Assembly: GCF_900102625.1 (NCBI RefSeq) | Contig: NZ_FMZC01000018.1 | Span: forward strand, 19,916 to 83,915 | Source of the DNA: Paracidovorax valerianellae | GTDB taxonomy: Bacteria; Pseudomonadota; Gammaproteobacteria; Burkholderiales; Burkholderiaceae_C | DNA length: 64,000 bases | Direction: 5' to 3' | Shown here: in pieces, positions 51,106 through 60,573 of the stretch | Layout: every line of letters starts with the position of its first letter | Position numbering within the stretch: the first letter of the stretch is position 1 | Made by a program: the position numbers and the translations under genes | The notes under the pieces: generated by a model | The model's input: only the letters and a program-made list of their open reading frames with translations | Databases searched by the model: none | Told to the model about the DNA's origin: nothing

Positions 51106-51478
51106 CGCAGGCGGCAACATGACGCAGACGCTGGTCATCGTCGTTCTGTTCGTGGCGGCTATTGCGACGCTGCCTTGGTGGATTCGGCGCCTGCAACAAC
51201 GTCATGGCGTTGGACTCGGGGCCGCAGCCACTGCGGCCTCCAAGGTCGTGTCGACGGTTGGCATCGGTCCGCAGCAGCGTGTGATCACCGTGGAAGTGGG
51301 CCCGGAACACCAGCGGACCTGGTTGGTCCTGGGCGTAACGGCCCAACAGATTCGATGCCTTCACGTGATCGATCCCTCATCCGCGCGGGTCAGCGCCGGA
51401 ACCGTGCCAACCGCTTCCTTTGCGGAGGAGGTTGCCGCAGCCCGGTTGAGAGAGCAAGAGGCGCCCCGTAATGTCTGA
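51098..51478 (+). CDS. fliO: Flagellar export component FliO
   Basis: About 126 residues from GTG 51098 (AAGGG 6 nt before, overlapping fliN by 8 bp); ATG 51119 would give 119. One membrane helix ([22 protein letters not shown]) followed by a small cytoplasmic domain ([32 protein letters not shown]). FliO helps FliP assemble into the export gate. Identified by topology, the [19 protein letters not shown] pattern and position between fliN and fliP. Confidence 0.88.
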   Translation: MDSAGGNMTQTLVIVVLFVAAIATLPWWIRRLQQRHGVGLGAAATAASKVVSTVGIGPQQRVITVEVGPEHQRTWLVLGVTAQQIRCLHVIDPSSARVSAGTVPTASFAEEVAAARLREQEAPRNV

Positions 51479-52232
51479 TCGCTTGCGCGCCTGGAGCACC
51501 TGGGCGGTAGCGGCCACAGCGACGGCGGCTGCCCCCGCGGCGTTTGCACAGGCAGCGGCAGGCTCGTTGCCCGTGCTGGTGGGAACCGGCAATGCCGGCG
51601 CCAGCTATTCGGTGCCCATCCAGACGCTGCTGTTTTTTACGGCGCTGTCGTTTCTGCCGGCCGTACTGCTCATGATGACGGGGTTCACCCGCATCGTGAT
51701 CGTGCTATCGCTGCTGCGCCAGGCCATCGGGACGCAGTCCGCGCCGCCGAATCAGGTGATCGTGGGGTTGTCGCTTTTCCTCACGTTCTTCGTGATGGGG
51801 CCGACCTTTGATCGCGTGTACCAGGATGCTTATGTGCCTTACACCGCGAACACCATCACGTTCGAGCAGGCCCTGGAAAAAGCGGAGGCACCCATGCGGA
51901 CTTTCATGCTGAAGCAAACGCGTCAGTCTGACTTCGCCCTGTTCGCACGCTTGGCGAAGTTGCAGCCTGGCGCCACGGCTGAAACGGCACCCTTGCGTGT
52001 GCTGGTGCCGGCGTTCGTGACCAGCGAACTCAAATCCGCGTTCCAGATCGGGTTCATGATCTTCATCCCCTTCCTCGTCATCGACATGGTGGTGTCCAGC
52101 ATTCTGATGTCGCTGGGCATGATGATGCTGTCCCCCGTGCTGGTCGCGTTGCCGTTCAAATTGATGTTGTTCGTGCTGGCCGACGGCTGGAACCTGCTGA
52201 TCGGTTCTCTCGCCGCCAGCTTTGCAACCTGA
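51471..52232 (+). CDS. fliP: Flagellar export gate protein FliP
   Basis: 253 residues with a signal-like N-terminus ([21 protein letters not shown]) and four membrane helices. Family blocks: [44 protein letters not shown] (beginning about residue 65) and [23 protein letters not shown]. FliP forms the pentameric core of the export channel with FliQ and FliR. Confidence 0.97.
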   Translation: MSDRLRAWSTWAVAATATAAAPAAFAQAAAGSLPVLVGTGNAGASYSVPIQTLLFFTALSFLPAVLLMMTGFTRIVIVLSLLRQAIGTQSAPPNQVIVGLSLFLTFFVMGPTFDRVYQDAYVPYTANTITFEQALEKAEAPMRTFMLKQTRQSDFALFARLAKLQPGATAETAPLRVLVPAFVTSELKSAFQIGFMIFIPFLVIDMVVSSILMSLGMMMLSPVLVALPFKLMLFVLADGWNLLIGSLAASFAT

Positions 52233-52241
52233 GGAGTGCGC

Positions 52242-52511
52242 ATGACCTCGCAGATGGTTCTGACAATGGGGCGCGATGCCCTGACCCTGCTGCTCATGAT
52301 TTCGATGCCGGTATTGGGCGCCGTGATGGTGGTGGGCCTGCTGGTCAGCATCTTTCAAGCCGTCACCCAGATCAATGAGGCGACCTTGGCTTTCGTGCCC
52401 AAGTTGATTGCGGCCATGGTGGTGTTCGCCATCGCCGGTCCCTGGATGATCACCTCGCTGGTGGACTTCATTCGCAGAACCATCGAATCCATTCCTTCGG
52501 TCGTGTCGTGA
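52242..52511 (+). CDS. fliQ: Flagellar export gate protein FliQ
   Basis: 89 residues from ATG 52242, the exact usual FliQ length; GAGGAG lies 5 nt upstream. Two membrane helices (LTLLLMISMPVLGAVMVVGLLVSIFQA and IAAMVVFAIAGPWMITSLVDF) with the TQINEATLAFVPK loop typical of FliQ. Overlaps fliR by 4 bp. Confidence 0.97.
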   Translation: MTSQMVLTMGRDALTLLLMISMPVLGAVMVVGLLVSIFQAVTQINEATLAFVPKLIAAMVVFAIAGPWMITSLVDFIRRTIESIPSVVS

Positions 52512-53278
52512 TCACCTTTTCAGAGGCGCAACTGGTGGCATGGCTGTCACCGATCTTGTGGCCTTTCTTGCGCATCCTGGCCATGTTCATGGTGGCGCCT
52601 GTGTTTTCGATGCGTGTGATACCGATGCGCGTCAAGATAGGGCTGGCCTTCCTCATTTCGGTGTGCGCGCAGGCCGCGTTGCCCGAACAGCCGGTCATCA
52701 GCGTCAACGGCCGTGAAGCGCTCGGTGCGGTGGCGCAGCAACTGGCGGTGGGCGCCGCCATCGGTTTTGCGGTGCGGCTCGTGTTCACCGCTGTCGAGCT
52801 CGCGGGAGAAGTCATCGGCCTGCAAATGGGGTTGAACTTTGCCTCGTTCTTCGATCCTTCCAGCAACACGCAGGTGAGTGCCGTGGCCCGCTTTTTCGGG
52901 CATATGGCCATGCTGCTGTTCGTGGTGATCAACGGGCATCTGATGGTACTCATGGCCGTGGTGAAGAGTTTTGACAGCTTTCCCGTGGATGGCCATTTCA
53001 TGCAGGCGCTGGGCCAACTGCGTTTGCACGATCTGGGTGCGTCGCTTTTCTCCAGCGCTTTGTGGATCGCGTTGCCCATGATCGCGCTCCTGCTGTTCGT
53101 GAACATGGCGATGGGGATCATTTCGCGCGTTGCGCCCCAGATGAATATCTATGCCGTTGGTTTTCCGGTCACTCTGACGGTGGGCCTTTTAGGCATTGCC
53201 GCAACGCTGCCCATGCTGGAGCAACCGGTCATGGCCTTGATGCAGCAGTCCATCGACCTCTTCGCTTCGCAGCGGTAG
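52508..53278 (+). CDS. fliR: Flagellar export gate protein FliR
   Basis: 256 residues with about six membrane helices (WPFLRILAMFMVAPVFSMR; RVLFTAVELAGEVIGLQMGLNFASFFDP; LLLFVNMAMGIISRVAPQMNIYAVGFPVTLTVGLLG). The RxxPQxNxFxxGFP motif near the end (RVAPQMNIYAVGFP) is characteristic. Completes the export gate and ends the fliL-R operon. Confidence 0.97.
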   Translation: MITFSEAQLVAWLSPILWPFLRILAMFMVAPVFSMRVIPMRVKIGLAFLISVCAQAALPEQPVISVNGREALGAVAQQLAVGAAIGFAVRLVFTAVELAGEVIGLQMGLNFASFFDPSSNTQVSAVARFFGHMAMLLFVVINGHLMVLMAVVKSFDSFPVDGHFMQALGQLRLHDLGASLFSSALWIALPMIALLLFVNMAMGIISRVAPQMNIYAVGFPVTLTVGLLGIAATLPMLEQPVMALMQQSIDLFASQR

Positions 53279-53294
53279 CGCAGCGCCCGGCCAT

Positions 53295-53927
53295 TCAGAC
53301 GAGTTGATTGCGAATGGCGTAAACCGTCAACTCTGCGTTGTTCGAGAGCTTGAGTTTTTCCAACACGCGAGAGCGATACACGCTGACTGTCTTGGGGCTG
53401 AGCATAAGTTCTTCCGCAATGTCGGATAGGCGCCTGCCGGAGGCGATTTTCACCAGGGTTTGCAACTCCCTTTCCGATAGAGCTTCATGCGGCAACTCGG
53501 GGCTGGGTTGCGCCAAGCTGTCGGCAAGCATCTGCGCCACCTCGGGGGTAAGGTACTTGCGCCCTTTCATCACGGTTCGAACCGCTTCGATCAGCTCCAC
53601 GGGATCTCCCGCTTTGTTGGCATAGCCCTGCGCCCCGGCACGCAGGCAGCGCAGTGCGTATTGGTCCTCCGGATACATCGATACGACGAGAACTTTCACG
53701 GCGGAGTCCGTCTCTCGAAGACTGGCCAATACCTCCAGGCCACTGCGGCCCGGCATGTTCAAGTCGAGCAGCAGCACATCGCAGGGGGCTGTGCGCAAGA
53801 CATCCCGCAATTCAGAATAGCCGCCGGCTTCGCCAGTGACCTGGATATCCGGCGCCTCCGACAGCGTGTCGCGAATGCCCCGTCGCAGGACTGCATGGTC
53901 ATCGCAAAGTACGACCTGAATCATCAT
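53295..53927 (-). CDS. NarL/FixJ-family response regulator
   Basis: 210 residues. Receiver domain 1-120 with DD at 9-10, phosphoacceptor Asp55 (LLLDLNMPGRSG) and Lys in YANKAGDP. C-terminal LuxR-type helix-turn-helix (LSERELQTLVKIASGRRLSDIAEELMLSPKTVSVYRSRVLEKL). A DNA-binding transcription regulator, coupled by a 4-bp overlap to the sensor kinase gene upstream. Target genes unknown; its place between fliR and the chemotaxis operon hints at motility control. Confidence 0.9.
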   Translation of the reverse strand: MMIQVVLCDDHAVLRRGIRDTLSEAPDIQVTGEAGGYSELRDVLRTAPCDVLLLDLNMPGRSGLEVLASLRETDSAVKVLVVSMYPEDQYALRCLRAGAQGYANKAGDPVELIEAVRTVMKGRKYLTPEVAQMLADSLAQPSPELPHEALSERELQTLVKIASGRRLSDIAEELMLSPKTVSVYRSRVLEKLKLSNNAELTVYAIRNQLV

Positions 53928-55054
53928 GGCGCCTCCTCCTCCGAAATATTCTGGGGTGTCAGCGGCACTGACAGGATGACAGCCGTGCCACGGCCCGGAT
54001 GGCTGCTGATGTCGAGCCAGCCCCCGACGATGCGTGCTCGCTCTTGAAGACCTTTGAGCCCGAAAGATTTGGGTTTTTCCCGCATGGCAGGCTCCATTCC
54101 GCGGCCATCGTCCGTGACTTCCAACGTCAGCACGCCCTCGCTGTCCGACAAATCTACACCCACCTGCCTAGCATCGGCGTATTTAAAGACATTGGTCAGT
54201 GCTTCCTGCGCGGTGCGATAGGCCACGAGTTGAATGGCCGCATCCACATGAATGGTGTCTTTGCTGGTGTGTACCCTGGTGGGAATACCGGTGCGTCGCT
54301 CAAAACTCTCGGCCAACCATTGCACTGCGGCGACCAGACCCTGGTCCAGGATAGGAGGCCGGAGATTCATCATGATTCTCTGGCTGGCTTCGATCGCGTG
54401 CTGCAGCATCTCTGTCGCTGCTGCAGCGTGGGCCTGGGTGCCGTCATCTTTCGCATGCCGGCTGATCCAGCCTACATCGAAGCGGACCGCGCTCAATGCG
54501 CCACCGATGTCGTCGTGAATCTCGCGGGCTATCGCGGCGCGTTCCTTTTCAATCGAGCTCTGCAGATGTTCAGTGAGTTCAGCAAGCCTTCGTTCGGATG
54601 CCGCCAATTCAGCGGTGGCCTGCTCACGAGCTCGCCTGGCCTCATGCACTTCGATGGCACGATCGATGACGTGGGGCAGCCTCGACATGTCGTCCTTGAG
54701 AAGATAGTCGGCAATACCCAACCGCATGGCATCGACTGCAGCCGCTTCTCCGATGGCTCCGGAAAGCAACACAAATGGAGGATGGCGCTCCCGTTGCGCC
54801 ACCAGACGCCAGGCATCGAGCGCGGTAAAGCCTGGCAGCCGGTAGTCCGCAAGGATCAGATCGAACGACGCTGCCTCTAGCTGCTGTATGAACGTATCAA
54901 GGGTGTCTACGTGGTGGATTTCATACACCACGTTGGCGCGGCGCAACGTAATACAGGCCAACTCATGATCCGCTACAGAATCTTCTAGATGCAGGATGCG
55001 CAAGGGTCGATCCGTTACTCCTGATGTCATGGGGAACGCTATCATAGGATACAT
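53924..55054 (-). CDS. Hybrid sensor: receiver domain plus HisKA_3 histidine kinase
   Basis: About 376 residues; several nearby ATGs (55054, 55045, 55030) are possible and none has a good ribosome site. Receiver domain at 17-135 (ILHLEDSVADHE, Asp70 in LILADYRLPGF), then a coiled-coil linker (EARRAREQATAELAASERRLAELTEHL) and a NarX-type kinase core with His180 in REIHDDIGGALSAVRF. The ATP domain shows TVFKYA-like VFKYADARQ, VTDDGRGM and FGLKGLQERARIVGG. No membrane helix or sensor domain is seen, so it is a cytoplasmic kinase whose input is probably phosphotransfer to its own receiver. Confidence 0.85.
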   Translation of the reverse strand: MYPMIAFPMTSGVTDRPLRILHLEDSVADHELACITLRRANVVYEIHHVDTLDTFIQQLEAASFDLILADYRLPGFTALDAWRLVAQRERHPPFVLLSGAIGEAAAVDAMRLGIADYLLKDDMSRLPHVIDRAIEVHEARRAREQATAELAASERRLAELTEHLQSSIEKERAAIAREIHDDIGGALSAVRFDVGWISRHAKDDGTQAHAAAATEMLQHAIEASQRIMMNLRPPILDQGLVAAVQWLAESFERRTGIPTRVHTSKDTIHVDAAIQLVAYRTAQEALTNVFKYADARQVGVDLSDSEGVLTLEVTDDGRGMEPAMREKPKSFGLKGLQERARIVGGWLDISSHPGRGTAVILSVPLTPQNISEEEAP

Positions 55055-55205
55055 ATTGGAACAAACAAGGGTGTTTGTCCCCTGCGGCGGTCACCGACGA
55101 AAGCCGTGAGAATGGTTTGCATGGACGTGTTGCTGATGACTTCGTCACCAGCGTCTTGGATTGGATTTTGTGTGCCTTGCAGCCGCTTGCAGCTCTGGAG
55201 AAACG

Positions 55206-55652
55206 ATGCAATCTACGCTAACTAGCCCTGGCGGCCCAGGGGTTCAGGTGCCAGTCATGGTGGCCGCAGAATTGCAGGATTCGTTGTTGGTTGTCATGCA
55301 TGATCTACACCGTTTGGAAGGCCTCCTCAGCCACGCCACCGACAATCTACTGGCGCGTTTCGGCGAAGCCAATGGCGCATTGACCGATGACGTGGTGGGT
55401 AACTCCGCCGAATTGGCCGCTCTGCGAACCGCTTTGCGCAGCGCGGTGACCGAATTGCAATTCCAAGACATGGCTTCCCAATTGATCTGGCACACCACGA
55501 AGGTGCTCCAGGGCTGTGCTTTCCGCTTGGCCTCCGAAGCCATGGGCACAGAAGAAGGCGAAGAAGCCGCACCTTTCGCCGAAATGGCACCCGACCGTCC
55601 CAATCCTGTCACGCAGAGCGAAATGGACGCAGGATCTATTGACCTGTTCTGA
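55206..55652 (+). CDS. Small CheZ-like chemotaxis protein
   Basis: 148 residues from ATG 55206 (GGAG upstream). Mostly helical. The segment VTELQFQDMASQLIWHTTKVL contains Asp88-x3-Gln92, the same DxxxQ spacing as the catalytic helix of CheZ (FHDLTGQ in this window's cheZ). It ends in an acidic tail ...AGSIDLF. I infer a CheY-P phosphatase or CheY-binding protein. It is the first gene of the cheY-cheA-cheW-cheR-cheD-cheB operon and lies 51 bp before cheY. Not a family I can name. Confidence 0.6.
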   Translation: MQSTLTSPGGPGVQVPVMVAAELQDSLLVVMHDLHRLEGLLSHATDNLLARFGEANGALTDDVVGNSAELAALRTALRSAVTELQFQDMASQLIWHTTKVLQGCAFRLASEAMGTEEGEEAAPFAEMAPDRPNPVTQSEMDAGSIDLF

Positions 55653-55703
55653 GCACGCGCCCGTAACCGGTTACTTTATATATTCAAGTGAGTGGAGCCC
55701 TAC

Positions 55704-56066
55704 ATGCAATCGATTCTCGCCGTTGATGATTCACCGTCCATGCGAAAGATGGTGTCCTTCACCCTGACTGGGGCGGGGTATCACGTGGTGGAGGCGGTGG
55801 ACGGGCAGGATGCGCTCGAGAAGGCCGAAACCCATGACATCCATCTGGTGCTGGCTGATCAGAACATGCCAAGGCTCGACGGAATCGGCTTGACCCGAAA
55901 GCTGCGTGAGCATCCCCGGTTCAAGACCATTCCCATTCTGATTCTCACCACGGAATCGAGCGATCAGATGAAGCAAGCCGGACGCTCCGCAGGTGCCACG
56001 GGATGGCTTGTCAAACCTTTTGACCCGAACCGCCTGATTGAAGTCATTCAAAAAGTGATTCGTTAA
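55704..56066 (+). CDS. cheY: CheY-like response regulator (second CheY)
   Basis: 120-residue stand-alone receiver from ATG 55704 (GGAG 7 nt upstream). Acidic pair DD at 8-9, phosphoacceptor Asp52 (LADQNMPRLDG), Thr in ILTTES and Lys in LVKPFDP. It differs in detail from the cheZ-linked CheY at 13439, so it may act as an alternative output or phosphate sink for CheA, which follows 40 bp later. Confidence 0.92.
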   Translation: MQSILAVDDSPSMRKMVSFTLTGAGYHVVEAVDGQDALEKAETHDIHLVLADQNMPRLDGIGLTRKLREHPRFKTIPILILTTESSDQMKQAGRSAGATGWLVKPFDPNRLIEVIQKVIR

Positions 56067-56106
56067 CGCAATCGCGCGCAGATAACTCAAGTACTGGAGC
56101 CCCTAA

Positions 56107-58251
56107 ATGGCGGATACCTACCAAGAAGGCGCGGGCGGCGGCGCGGACTTCGATCTCAGTCAGTTCTATCAAATCTTTTTCGAGGAGGCGGGCGAAAACC
56201 TGGATCAGATGGAGCACATGCTTCTGGATCTGGATCTGAGCGCTGCCAATGATGAAGAGCTGAACGGAATATTCCGATGCGCCCACTCCATCAAGGGTGG
56301 AGCGGCTACATTCGGATTCTCCGACGTAGCGGAGTTGACCCACCAGATGGAGTCGCTGCTGGATCGGTTGCGCCGCCATGAACTCCAGCCTATTCCACAG
56401 ATGGTGGATGTACTGCTGGAGTCTGCCGATGCATCCCGCAGCTTGCTGGCACGCCACCAGGCGGGCGGTCAGGGCGAGGCGGTATCTACCGCGGAATTGG
56501 TCCGCCGCATCAGCGATTTGGCGGCTGGCAAGGTTCCTGAGGAATCCGTAGCGATCGCTGCCCCACCGCCGCCAGCGCCGGCACCTGCGCCTGCTGTGGC
56601 TGCACCTTCTTTCTCTGCTGCGGCACCTGTACCAGGAAGTGCGCGATCGCTGGAGATCCGGATCGGTCCGCTGGACAGATTGGAGCAGGCCGATGCCATC
56701 AAGGAATTGTTCCGCGATATTCCAGGGCTGGGTTCGATCCGCGATGTTCCTTCCGCTGAGTCGGGTTTCCGGTTGTTTGCGGTCGAAACGACTTCGACCA
56801 ACGACGATCTGTTGGATCTGTTTGCATTTCACGTGTCCAAAGATCAGGTCAAGATCAATGGTGAGGGCGTAGGCGCGGAGGCAGACCCGGATCCTGAGGC
56901 GGCTTTGCTGCACGGAGTGGGGTCAGAAGCATCTGCTGAAGCACCCTACGGATTCTTCAACGGTTCTCCTGGAATGCCTGGCGATCAAGCAGTGGTGCCG
57001 GCGGGCAATGTAGCGGACGTGCCTTCTGCCAAGCCTGCCAATGCGGCCCGTGCTGCAGAGCCGAAGGCCGTCAGCCAAGCGCAGATGGAGTCCACCACCA
57101 TTCGTGTGGCGGTGAACAAGGTGGATCAGCTGATCAATCTGGTCGGCGAGTTGGTGATCACTCAGGCCATGCTGGCCCAAAACAGCCGGGGACTCGACGC
57201 TGGGGCCTACCAGCAATTGCTTGCAGGGCTGGCCGATCTGGATCGCAACACACGTGACCTGCAGGAATCGGTGATGTCGATCCGCATGATTCCCATGTCG
57301 ATCGTTTTCAGCCGCTTTCCGCGAATGCTCAGAGATTTGGCGAACAAGCTGGGCAAGAAGGTGGAGATGGTCACGCTGGGCGAGGCCACGGAACTGGACA
57401 AAAGCCTGGTTGAGAAAATCACCGATCCTTTGACGCACTTGGTTCGCAACAGTTGTGACCATGGCATTGAAATGCCGGCGGATCGGCTTGCCGCAGGCAA
57501 GTCCGAGCATGGAACGATTACGCTGTCGGCGTCCCATCAAGGGGGTTCCATCGTGATCGAAGTGCGGGATGACGGCCGAGGCTTGTCACGCGAGAAAATC
57601 CTGCGCAAGGCCAGAGAACGCGGCCTGGACGTGTCTGATCAGATGACAGACGCAGATGTGTGGGGACTGATCTTTGCGCCTGGTTTCTCTACTGCCGACG
57701 AGGTCACCGATGTGTCGGGGCGCGGTGTGGGCATGGATGTGGTGAAGCGGAACATCGCGGCGCTCAACGGTTCGGTGGAAGTCGACTCCGCGGAGGGGTA
57801 CGGAATGCGCGTTTCCGTCCGGCTGCCTCTGACGCTGGCCATCATGGATGGCATGTCGGTCGGGGTTGGAGAAGAAGTCTACATTCTTCCTCTTTCTTCA
57901 GTCGTCGAGTCATTCCAGGTCAATCCGGATGACGTCAATACCGTTGCGCAAGGCTCCCAACTCGTCAAGGTTCGGGATGAATACATGCCGGTCATTGCGC
58001 TGGAGAAAACCTTTCAGGTTCCTCGCTTGGACCAGAACAAGTCCAGCAACATCATGGTGGTGGTAGAAGCGGACGGCAGCCGGGTCGCTTTGTTGGTGGA
58101 TGAGTTGCTCGGTCAGCACCAGGTGGTGGTCAAGAATCTGGAAACCAACTATCGCAAAGTTCCCAATGTGTCGGGTGCCACCATTCTTGGCGATGGCACT
58201 GTGGCGCTGATCCTGGACACCGGTGCCTTGGTGCGACGTGCTCGTCACTGA
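56107..58251 (+). CDS. cheA: Chemotaxis histidine kinase CheA
   Basis: 714 residues with the standard domains: HPt with His60 (RCAHSIKGGAATFGF), a Pro/Ala-rich linker near 155-175, a CheY-binding-like region, dimerisation helices at about 335-370 (VAVNKVDQLINLVGELVI), ATPase domain with N box (HLVRNSCDHGIEMPADR), G1 (VRDDGRGLSREK) and G2 (GFSTADEVTDVSGRGVGMDVVKRNI), and a C-terminal CheW-like regulatory domain. Phosphorylates CheY and CheB under receptor control. No receptor gene is in this window. Confidence 0.98.
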   Translation: MADTYQEGAGGGADFDLSQFYQIFFEEAGENLDQMEHMLLDLDLSAANDEELNGIFRCAHSIKGGAATFGFSDVAELTHQMESLLDRLRRHELQPIPQMVDVLLESADASRSLLARHQAGGQGEAVSTAELVRRISDLAAGKVPEESVAIAAPPPPAPAPAPAVAAPSFSAAAPVPGSARSLEIRIGPLDRLEQADAIKELFRDIPGLGSIRDVPSAESGFRLFAVETTSTNDDLLDLFAFHVSKDQVKINGEGVGAEADPDPEAALLHGVGSEASAEAPYGFFNGSPGMPGDQAVVPAGNVADVPSAKPANAARAAEPKAVSQAQMESTTIRVAVNKVDQLINLVGELVITQAMLAQNSRGLDAGAYQQLLAGLADLDRNTRDLQESVMSIRMIPMSIVFSRFPRMLRDLANKLGKKVEMVTLGEATELDKSLVEKITDPLTHLVRNSCDHGIEMPADRLAAGKSEHGTITLSASHQGGSIVIEVRDDGRGLSREKILRKARERGLDVSDQMTDADVWGLIFAPGFSTADEVTDVSGRGVGMDVVKRNIAALNGSVEVDSAEGYGMRVSVRLPLTLAIMDGMSVGVGEEVYILPLSSVVESFQVNPDDVNTVAQGSQLVKVRDEYMPVIALEKTFQVPRLDQNKSSNIMVVVEADGSRVALLVDELLGQHQVVVKNLETNYRKVPNVSGATILGDGTVALILDTGALVRRARH

Positions 58252-58283
58252 ACCCGTGACCCATTGATTTAAGGAGAGCCCTC

Positions 58284-58775
58284 ATGGCTGGAGTGATGGA
58301 AAAAACCAATGAAGCGACTGTCTCTGGCGCCCGGGAGTATTTAACCTTTAGGCTCGACCAGGAAGAATATGGAATCGACATCCTGAAAGTGCAGGAGATT
58401 CGAGGCTATGAGCCGCCAACGCGCATTGCGAACGCGCCAGATTTCATCAAGGGCGTGACAAATCTGCGTGGCACCATTGTTCCCATCGTCGACATGCGTC
58501 TGAAATTTAGTTGTTCCAAAGCGGAATACAACAGTTTCACAGTCGTCATCATTCTGAACTTGCGCAATCGGGTTGTGGGAATCGTAGTCGACTCGGTGAG
58601 TGACGTAATGGAGTTGGCGTCTGATCAGATCCGTGTTGCTCCTGACGTGGAAAGTACGATCGACAGCAACTGCATTCTTGGCTTGGGATCAGTGGGTGAA
58701 CGCATGCTGATCCTGCTGGATATCGAAAAGCTGATGGCCAGCATGGACATGGGTCTGGTCTCTTCCAACGACTGA
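58284..58775 (+). CDS. cheW: Chemotaxis coupling protein CheW
   Basis: 163 residues, one CheW domain (YLTFRLDQEEYGIDILKVQEIRGYEPPTRIANAPDFIKGVTNLRGTIVPIVDMRLKF begins at about 20; NLRGTIVPIVD is the signature). It links receptors to CheA. A GGAGAG site precedes the ATG. Follows cheA by 32 bp. Confidence 0.97.
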   Translation: MAGVMEKTNEATVSGAREYLTFRLDQEEYGIDILKVQEIRGYEPPTRIANAPDFIKGVTNLRGTIVPIVDMRLKFSCSKAEYNSFTVVIILNLRNRVVGIVVDSVSDVMELASDQIRVAPDVESTIDSNCILGLGSVGERMLILLDIEKLMASMDMGLVSSND

Positions 58776-58876
58776 GATAGACAGGCCGGCATTGCGCAAC
58801 CTGCGAAGGCTTGAATGACCTGCCCTGTCAGTAAAACTGGCATGCGAACCACCGAACTTGTGAAGTGAAAAGCAAC

Positions 58877-59764
58877 ATGCGCCAGACCTCCAGTCACTCT
58901 CCTTCTGCACGAGGCGCAGTTGAATCACCGAGCGCAGCGACATCGGGGCCGTTGGCGCAGGGACGAGAGTTCGTCTGGACCAATGCAGATTTCTCACGCG
59001 TTCAGGCATTGATTTACCAAAGGGCAGGCATCAGCCTGCACGACGGTAAACATGCAATGGTGTACAGCCGCCTATCTCGTCGGTTGCGCGACACCGGCCA
59101 CACGAGTTTTCACGAGTATCTGAGTTGGTTGGAGACCCACGACGGTCCCGAGTGGCAAGAGTTCGTCAACGCTCTGACGACCAATCTCACTGCTTTTTTC
59201 AGAGAGCAGCATCACTTCGAGATTTTTGCCAATCTTCTTCGTACACGGCCGGCTGGCCCGTGGAGCGTCTGGTGCAATGCTGCTTCCACGGGTGAAGAGC
59301 CATATTCCATCGTCATGACGGCGATGGAGTCGTTGAGCAGCCATAACGCATTCAAGTTGACGGCTAGCGATATTGATTCCCGCGTGTTGGCTACTGCTGC
59401 AGAAGGCGTATACCGGCTTGATAGCGTGAAAGGTCTAAGTGCCGAACGCCTCCAGCGATTTTTCCTCAAGGGGAAAGCCTCCAATGCGGGCTTTGCCCGC
59501 GCCAAGCCGGAGTTGCGTCGAAGCATCGACTTTTTGAGCGTGAATCTGATCCGCGACGACTGGCCCTTTCGAGAGCCGTTCGACGTCGTTTTTTGCCGCA
59601 ATGTCATGATTTATTTCGATGCGCCCACCCAGCGCAAAGTGCTGGAGCGTATCCACCGCGTGCTGAAACCTGGAGGCATGCTGTTTGTGGGACATGCCGA
59701 AAACTTCAGTGAGTCACGTGATCTTTTTACTCTGCGCGGCAAGACCGTGTACGAGCGCCGTTGA
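58877..59764 (+). CDS. cheR: Chemotaxis receptor methyltransferase CheR
   Basis: 295 residues from ATG 58877 (GTG 58865 also in frame). N-terminal helical domain (FSRVQALIYQRAGISLHDGKHAMVYSRLSRRLR) and SAM domain (NAASTGEEPYSIVMTAME, ASDIDSRVLATAAEGVY, VFCRNVMIYFDAPTQ, GGMLFVGHAENF). Methylates receptor glutamates for adaptation, opposed by CheB. Confidence 0.96.
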   Translation: MRQTSSHSPSARGAVESPSAATSGPLAQGREFVWTNADFSRVQALIYQRAGISLHDGKHAMVYSRLSRRLRDTGHTSFHEYLSWLETHDGPEWQEFVNALTTNLTAFFREQHHFEIFANLLRTRPAGPWSVWCNAASTGEEPYSIVMTAMESLSSHNAFKLTASDIDSRVLATAAEGVYRLDSVKGLSAERLQRFFLKGKASNAGFARAKPELRRSIDFLSVNLIRDDWPFREPFDVVFCRNVMIYFDAPTQRKVLERIHRVLKPGGMLFVGHAENFSESRDLFTLRGKTVYERR

Positions 59765-59788
59765 ACGGACAGTCTTGTAAGAAGCCCC

Positions 59789-60550
59789 ATGACCAATACC
59801 CGACCTGGCTTTCCTCCTCCCGCTGGTGCGCCGCCTTCTGCCCTTGGGGGTGGCGTTGAGCGTCGGCGTGCTCCACGGATCGCTCCGCTGAGTGCTGATA
59901 TCTATACCGGAACGTCAGCCGCAGTTACGAAACAGTCCAGCCTGGCAGAACTCAAGTCACAGTCCCGTCGCCCGGGCGAGGCTTCATTTTTTTTCTTCGA
60001 TCATCATTTTCAGCACAACGCAGTCAAGGTGCTCCCAGGCGAGTACTTCGTATCGGATGAAAATTTGGTCATCATGACCGTTCTCGGTTCGTGCATTGCA
60101 GCTTGCCTTTGGGACAGCCGCAGCCGAATCGGTGGTATGAACCATTTCATGCTCCCAGACGGAGATTCTTCGGATGTGTCTGGTCGCTATGGTTCCTACG
60201 CCATGGAACTTTTGATCAATGAAATGCTGAAGCTGGGCGCGCGGCGAGAAAGTATGCAGGCCAAAATTTTTGGAGGCGCTCAAGTGATGCACAACTTCAC
60301 GACCATGAACGTTGGAGAGCGCAATACGAGCTTCGTGCTGAATTACCTGCAGACGGAGCGCATACCGATCGTTTCGGAAGATGTGCTCGACATCTATCCA
60401 CGCAAGGTCGTCTTCTTTCCCGTGACGGGTAAAGCCATGGTCAAGCGTCTCGCCCATGCGCACCCCGAGACGCTGGTGGAGCAAGAGGTTCGAGGCAATG
60501 CTGCGACCGTGGCGAAGGCCACCGCCGGCGGGTCGGTTGACCTCTTTTGA
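59789..60550 (+). CDS. cheD: Receptor glutamine deamidase CheD (with N-terminal extension)
   Basis: 253 residues. The core (from about 80) has catalytic Cys102 in [12 protein letters not shown] and His119 in [10 protein letters not shown], plus AKIFGGAQV. The first 70 residues are a Pro/Ser/Arg-rich extension beyond the usual CheD length. CheD deamidates receptor Gln side chains so they can be methylated. Overlaps no gene; sits between cheR and cheB. Confidence 0.93.
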   Translation: MTNTRPGFPPPAGAPPSALGGGVERRRAPRIAPLSADIYTGTSAAVTKQSSLAELKSQSRRPGEASFFFFDHHFQHNAVKVLPGEYFVSDENLVIMTVLGSCIAACLWDSRSRIGGMNHFMLPDGDSSDVSGRYGSYAMELLINEMLKLGARRESMQAKIFGGAQVMHNFTTMNVGERNTSFVLNYLQTERIPIVSEDVLDIYPRKVVFFPVTGKAMVKRLAHAHPETLVEQEVRGNAATVAKATAGGSVDLF

Positions 60551-60573
60551 GAAATGAACAAGGACACGAGGGA

